Source: JAHEKD01 sp965215945
GTDB taxonomy: Bacteria > Pseudomonadota > Gammaproteobacteria > Arenicellales > JAHEKD01
DNA: 17,721 nucleotides
Reading direction: 5' to 3'
Assembly: GCA_965215945.1 (NCBI GenBank)
Contig: CBDCFC010000006.1
Coordinates: 1-17,721 of the forward strand
The stretch's first letter is position 1, and the number at the start of each line of letters is the position of its first letter. The position numbers were made by a program, and so were the translations under genes. This document shows positions 16,145-17,721 of this stretch, piece after piece. The notes below the pieces were generated by a model that was given only the letters and a program-made list of their open reading frames with translations, did not search any database and was not told the DNA's origin.

Positions 16145-16173
16145 TTGACCATTTGCCTTGCAAGCCTTAGGAT
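16145..16173 (+). promoter_or_regulatory. Sigma-70 promoter of the tRNA-Ala/tRNA-Glu unit
   Basis: TTGACC (16145-16150) and TAGGAT (16168-16173) are separated by exactly 17 bp. The expected start, near 16180, leaves about five leader bases before the mature tRNA-Ala. The segment after the -10 (ACACGGCC) is GC-rich, like the discriminator of stringently controlled stable-RNA promoters. Confidence 0.8.
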
Positions 16174-16184
16174 ACACGGCCTTC

Positions 16185-16260
16185 GGGGCTATAGCTCAGC
16201 TGGGAGAGCGCCTGCATGGCATGCAGGAGGTCGGCGGTTCGATCCCGCCTAGCTCCACCA
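16185..16260 (+). tRNA. tRNA-Ala (anticodon GGC)
   Basis: A 76-nt cloverleaf. The acceptor stem GGGGCTA pairs with TAGCTCC (one G-T pair), and the D arm contains GCTCAGCTGGGAGAGC. The anticodon stem CCTGC/GCAGG closes a loop ATGGCAT with anticodon GGC, and the T arm contains GGTTCGATC. The 3' ACCA is encoded. It is the first gene behind the strong promoter at 16145-16173. Confidence 0.97.
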
Positions 16261-16264
16261 GAAC

Positions 16265-16342
16265 AAGGCCGACATTTTAGTTATTGTGATAACGTGTCGG
16301 CACAAGGCCAGCATTTTGTTATTGTTTTAAATGTGCTGGCAC
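16265..16342 (+). repeat. Two tandem 39-nt hairpin units between the tRNA genes
   Basis: Unit 1 is 16265-16303 and unit 2 is 16304-16342; both begin AAGGCC, end GGCAC and are exactly 39 nt. Unit 1 has stem GCCGACA (16268-16274) with TGTCGGC (16295-16301), plus an inner GTTAT/ATAAC stem. Unit 2 has stem GCCAGCA (16307-16313) with TGCTGGC (16334-16340). The two stems differ at two base pairs, and both changes are compensated, so pairing rather than sequence is conserved. They lie within the tRNA precursor transcript, where they may guide processing or belong to a small dispersed repeat family. Confidence 0.75.
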
Positions 16343-16351
16343 TAAGTCCGG

Positions 16352-16427
16352 GTCCCCATCGTCTAGAGGCCTAGGACACCGCCTTTTCACGGCGGCAACC
16401 GGGGTTCGAATCCCCGTGGGGACGCCA
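16352..16427 (+). tRNA. tRNA-Glu (anticodon TTC)
   Basis: A 76-nt cloverleaf with acceptor stem GTCCCCA/TGGGGAC and D arm CGTCTAGAGGCCTAGGACA. The anticodon stem CCGCC/GGCGG encloses TTTTCAC with anticodon TTC, and the T arm contains GGGTTCGAATCCC. The 3' GCCA is encoded. It is probably cotranscribed with tRNA-Ala. No clear rho-independent terminator is visible after it. Confidence 0.97.
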
Positions 16428-16989
16428 CATCCTTATCCGATCTGAAAAGCAGTGCAGTATCCATAAAATTAGAGCAAAATTGACTACTTTAATTCCAGGA
16501 AGGCAGATTATCAAAGCGCCCGATGATCAAATGACAGTGCGTTAGCAGTGCAGTAGCCACATCCTTTTCAGATTAGTATATAAGTTCAGTATCCACAAAA
16601 ATTTAACGAGATCAACTACTCCAAATCCATGAAGGCAGACTTTCAGTGTTCCCGATACAGTAGCGAATTAGAAGCAGTTCAGGAGTATAAAATCATAACA
16701 AAGTTGACTACTCTAAATCCAAGAAAGCAGATTTTCAGAATACCCGACACGGTAACAAAGCTATTATCAGATTCCAAGCAAGCAGAATCTCTAAACCGAT
16801 ATAATAACGAAGTATGTGTAACTTTGATTAATTAACGGTGTAAAATATGCCTCAAGAACAACACAGACCGACAAAGCCACAAACAATATAAGCCCGCTCA
16901 GTGAACCTTTCCGATTTTTTACATCTAAATCATATAGTATTCATCAATCCTTGGCATTATTCGCAGAGGAATAAAAATATTGCATTCTT
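16428..16989. other. Gene-free stretch between tRNA-Glu and the M16 protease gene
   Basis: No credible gene is seen. Short open frames here (for example 16629-16835) fall inside degenerate repeats and have no ribosome site. The first 380 bases hold the repeat family at 16448-16801. The remainder, to 16989, is AT-rich with no clear promoter or terminator; it must hold the promoter of the M16 gene, which I could not place. Confidence 0.6.
16448..16801 (+). repeat. Four degenerate copies of a ~55-bp repeat with shrinking spacers
   Basis: Copies begin near 16473, 16605, 16697 and 16754. They share the landmarks ACTAC (16483, 16615 and 16707; lost in the fourth), then TCCA-GAA-GCAGA, then CCGA. 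Start-to-start distances are about 132, 92 and 57 bp. An associated segment, GCAGTGCAGTA, occurs at 16450 and 16546, with weaker forms near 16584 and 16673. The stretch from 16424 lines up without gaps with the stretch from 16556 at a 132-bp offset for roughly the first 100 bases. Copies are far too diverged and irregular for a CRISPR array. Confidence 0.65.
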
Positions 16990-17721
16990 ATGGCCATTAA
17001 AAAATTATTACTGCTTGTCATTATCATGCTAAATCCGGCAATTACAGTGGCAGTTGAACTCATTAAAAGCCCGGTTGATACGCGCGAATACCGGCATTTT
17101 GTTTTAGAAAATGGCTTGAAGGTAGTATTGGTTTCCGATCAGGATATTGATAAGGCGGCTGCTTCATTGGATGTGGCGATAGGCAGTGGTACCGATCCAA
17201 AAGAGTGGCCGGGTATGGCACATTTTCTCGAGCACATGCTTTTTTTAGGAACCGAAAAATACCCGGAATCTGGTGAATATCAAGCGTTTATCCAGAAAAA
17301 TGGGGGCCACACTAACGCATTTACGGCTTACGATCACACCAATTATTTTTATGATATTAATCCGGCTTATCTAAAAGAATCACTGGATCGGTTTGCGCAG
17401 TTTTTCATCAGCCCTTTATTAAACGCTGAATTTGTTGAACGTGAGCGCAACGCCGTTGATTCGGAATATTTCGCCCGCCGCACTGATGATTTCAGGCGCA
17501 CCTGGTCGGCACGCAAGCGGGTTTTTAATCCTGAACATCCGGTGACGAAATTTTCGATCGGTAATAATCGAACTTTGGCAGATAAGCCGGAGCAATCGGT
17601 TCGCGATGCTTTAATTGATTTCCACAAGCGTTATTATTCAGCCAACATTATGTCTTTAGCGGTGATTGGACGTAATTCTCTGGATGAAATGGAGTCTTGG
17701 GTGCGTGGGTTATTCGATGCC
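16990..17721 (+). CDS. M16 (pitrilysin/insulinase) zinc protease, N-terminal part (cut by the window edge)
   Basis: Zinc metalloprotease of the insulysin/protease III type; 244 residues are visible and the frame is open to the right edge. A signal peptide is likely: MAIKKLLLLVIIMLNPAITV followed by AVELIKSP, suggesting a periplasmic enzyme. The inverted zinc motif HFLEH is at 78-82 (His78, catalytic Glu81, His82), followed by MLFLGTEKYPESGEY. The third zinc ligand is expected 77 residues after His82, as in E. coli protease III, and Glu159 in VDSEYF fits exactly. The start is the ATG at 16990. AGAGGA lies 19 bases upstream, unusually far, and an in-frame ATT at 16984 would be better spaced, so the exact start is uncertain. 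The full protein would be expected to reach about 900 residues. Confidence 0.93.
   Translation, partial: MAIKKLLLLVIIMLNPAITVAVELIKSPVDTREYRHFVLENGLKVVLVSDQDIDKAAASLDVAIGSGTDPKEWPGMAHFLEHMLFLGTEKYPESGEYQAFIQKNGGHTNAFTAYDHTNYFYDINPAYLKESLDRFAQFFISPLLNAEFVERERNAVDSEYFARRTDDFRRTWSARKRVFNPEHPVTKFSIGNNRTLADKPEQSVRDALIDFHKRYYSANIMSLAVIGRNSLDEMESWVRGLFDA

Noticed and set aside
16352..16566. Phage or island attachment site at tRNA-Glu
   Set aside because: The direct repeat includes only four tRNA bases, the enclosed DNA is 132 bp, and no integrase gene is seen.
16448..16801. CRISPR array
   Set aside because: Repeats are too diverged, spacing is irregular (132, 92, 57 bp) and no cas gene is nearby.
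16629..16835. 68-codon open frame as a gene
   Set aside because: It lies wholly within the degenerate repeats, lacks a ribosome site and resembles no protein I know.

Overview
The window looks like a chromosomal segment of a gammaproteobacterium with a moderately AT-rich genome. The pointers are a gcvT-gcvH-gcvP-lipA run, a LysR / cytochrome b561 / YceI module like the yceJ-yceI pair of enterics, a pitrilysin-type M16 protease, and tRNA-Ala(GGC) and tRNA-Glu(TTC) genes with encoded CCA ends. The species cannot be named from sequence alone.

Positions 1-4689 (minus strand) hold the glycine cleavage system, transcribed gcvT, gcvH, gcvP, then lipA, which runs off the left edge. LipA makes the lipoyl cofactor that GcvH carries. 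gcvP is broken by four single-base losses within about 780 bp; restoring one base at each gives a normal 969-residue protein. A divergent LysR gene (4833-5747) with its own palindrome and TATAAT box follows. It converges, with a 1-nt gap, on a second LysR gene (5749-6654). That regulator diverges from a cytochrome b561 gene and a YceI-family gene across a region holding two overlapping perfect palindromes. A strong terminator (7984-8018) closes the YceI gene. Two small unknown genes follow, a predicted lipoprotein and an 82-aa protein.

Positions 8753-14271 are the most unusual part. An MttB-family (COG5598) methyltransferase homologue with no in-frame amber codon lies head to head with a two-gene unit: a PhnD-like binding protein without a signal peptide, and a 1013-residue three-domain fusion. 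The fusion joins an APH/hydroxylysine-kinase-like kinase, an M23 (LytM) domain with intact metal ligands, and a class III PLP enzyme of the phospho-lyase (AGXT2L/ETNPPL) type. Together they suggest a poorly described route for an amino-alcohol or methylated amine, in which a hydroxyl is phosphorylated and then removed with the amine. A small Fer4_19-CDGSH iron-sulfur protein follows on the same strand, and a convergent EamA/DMT-type transporter comes next.

Positions 16145-16427 contain a tRNA-Ala/tRNA-Glu unit behind a near-consensus sigma-70 promoter. Between the tRNAs are two tandem 39-nt hairpin units whose stems differ by compensatory changes. The gene-free stretch 16428-16989 contains four degenerate copies of a roughly 55-bp repeat. 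The window ends inside an M16 zinc protease gene (16990 onwards).
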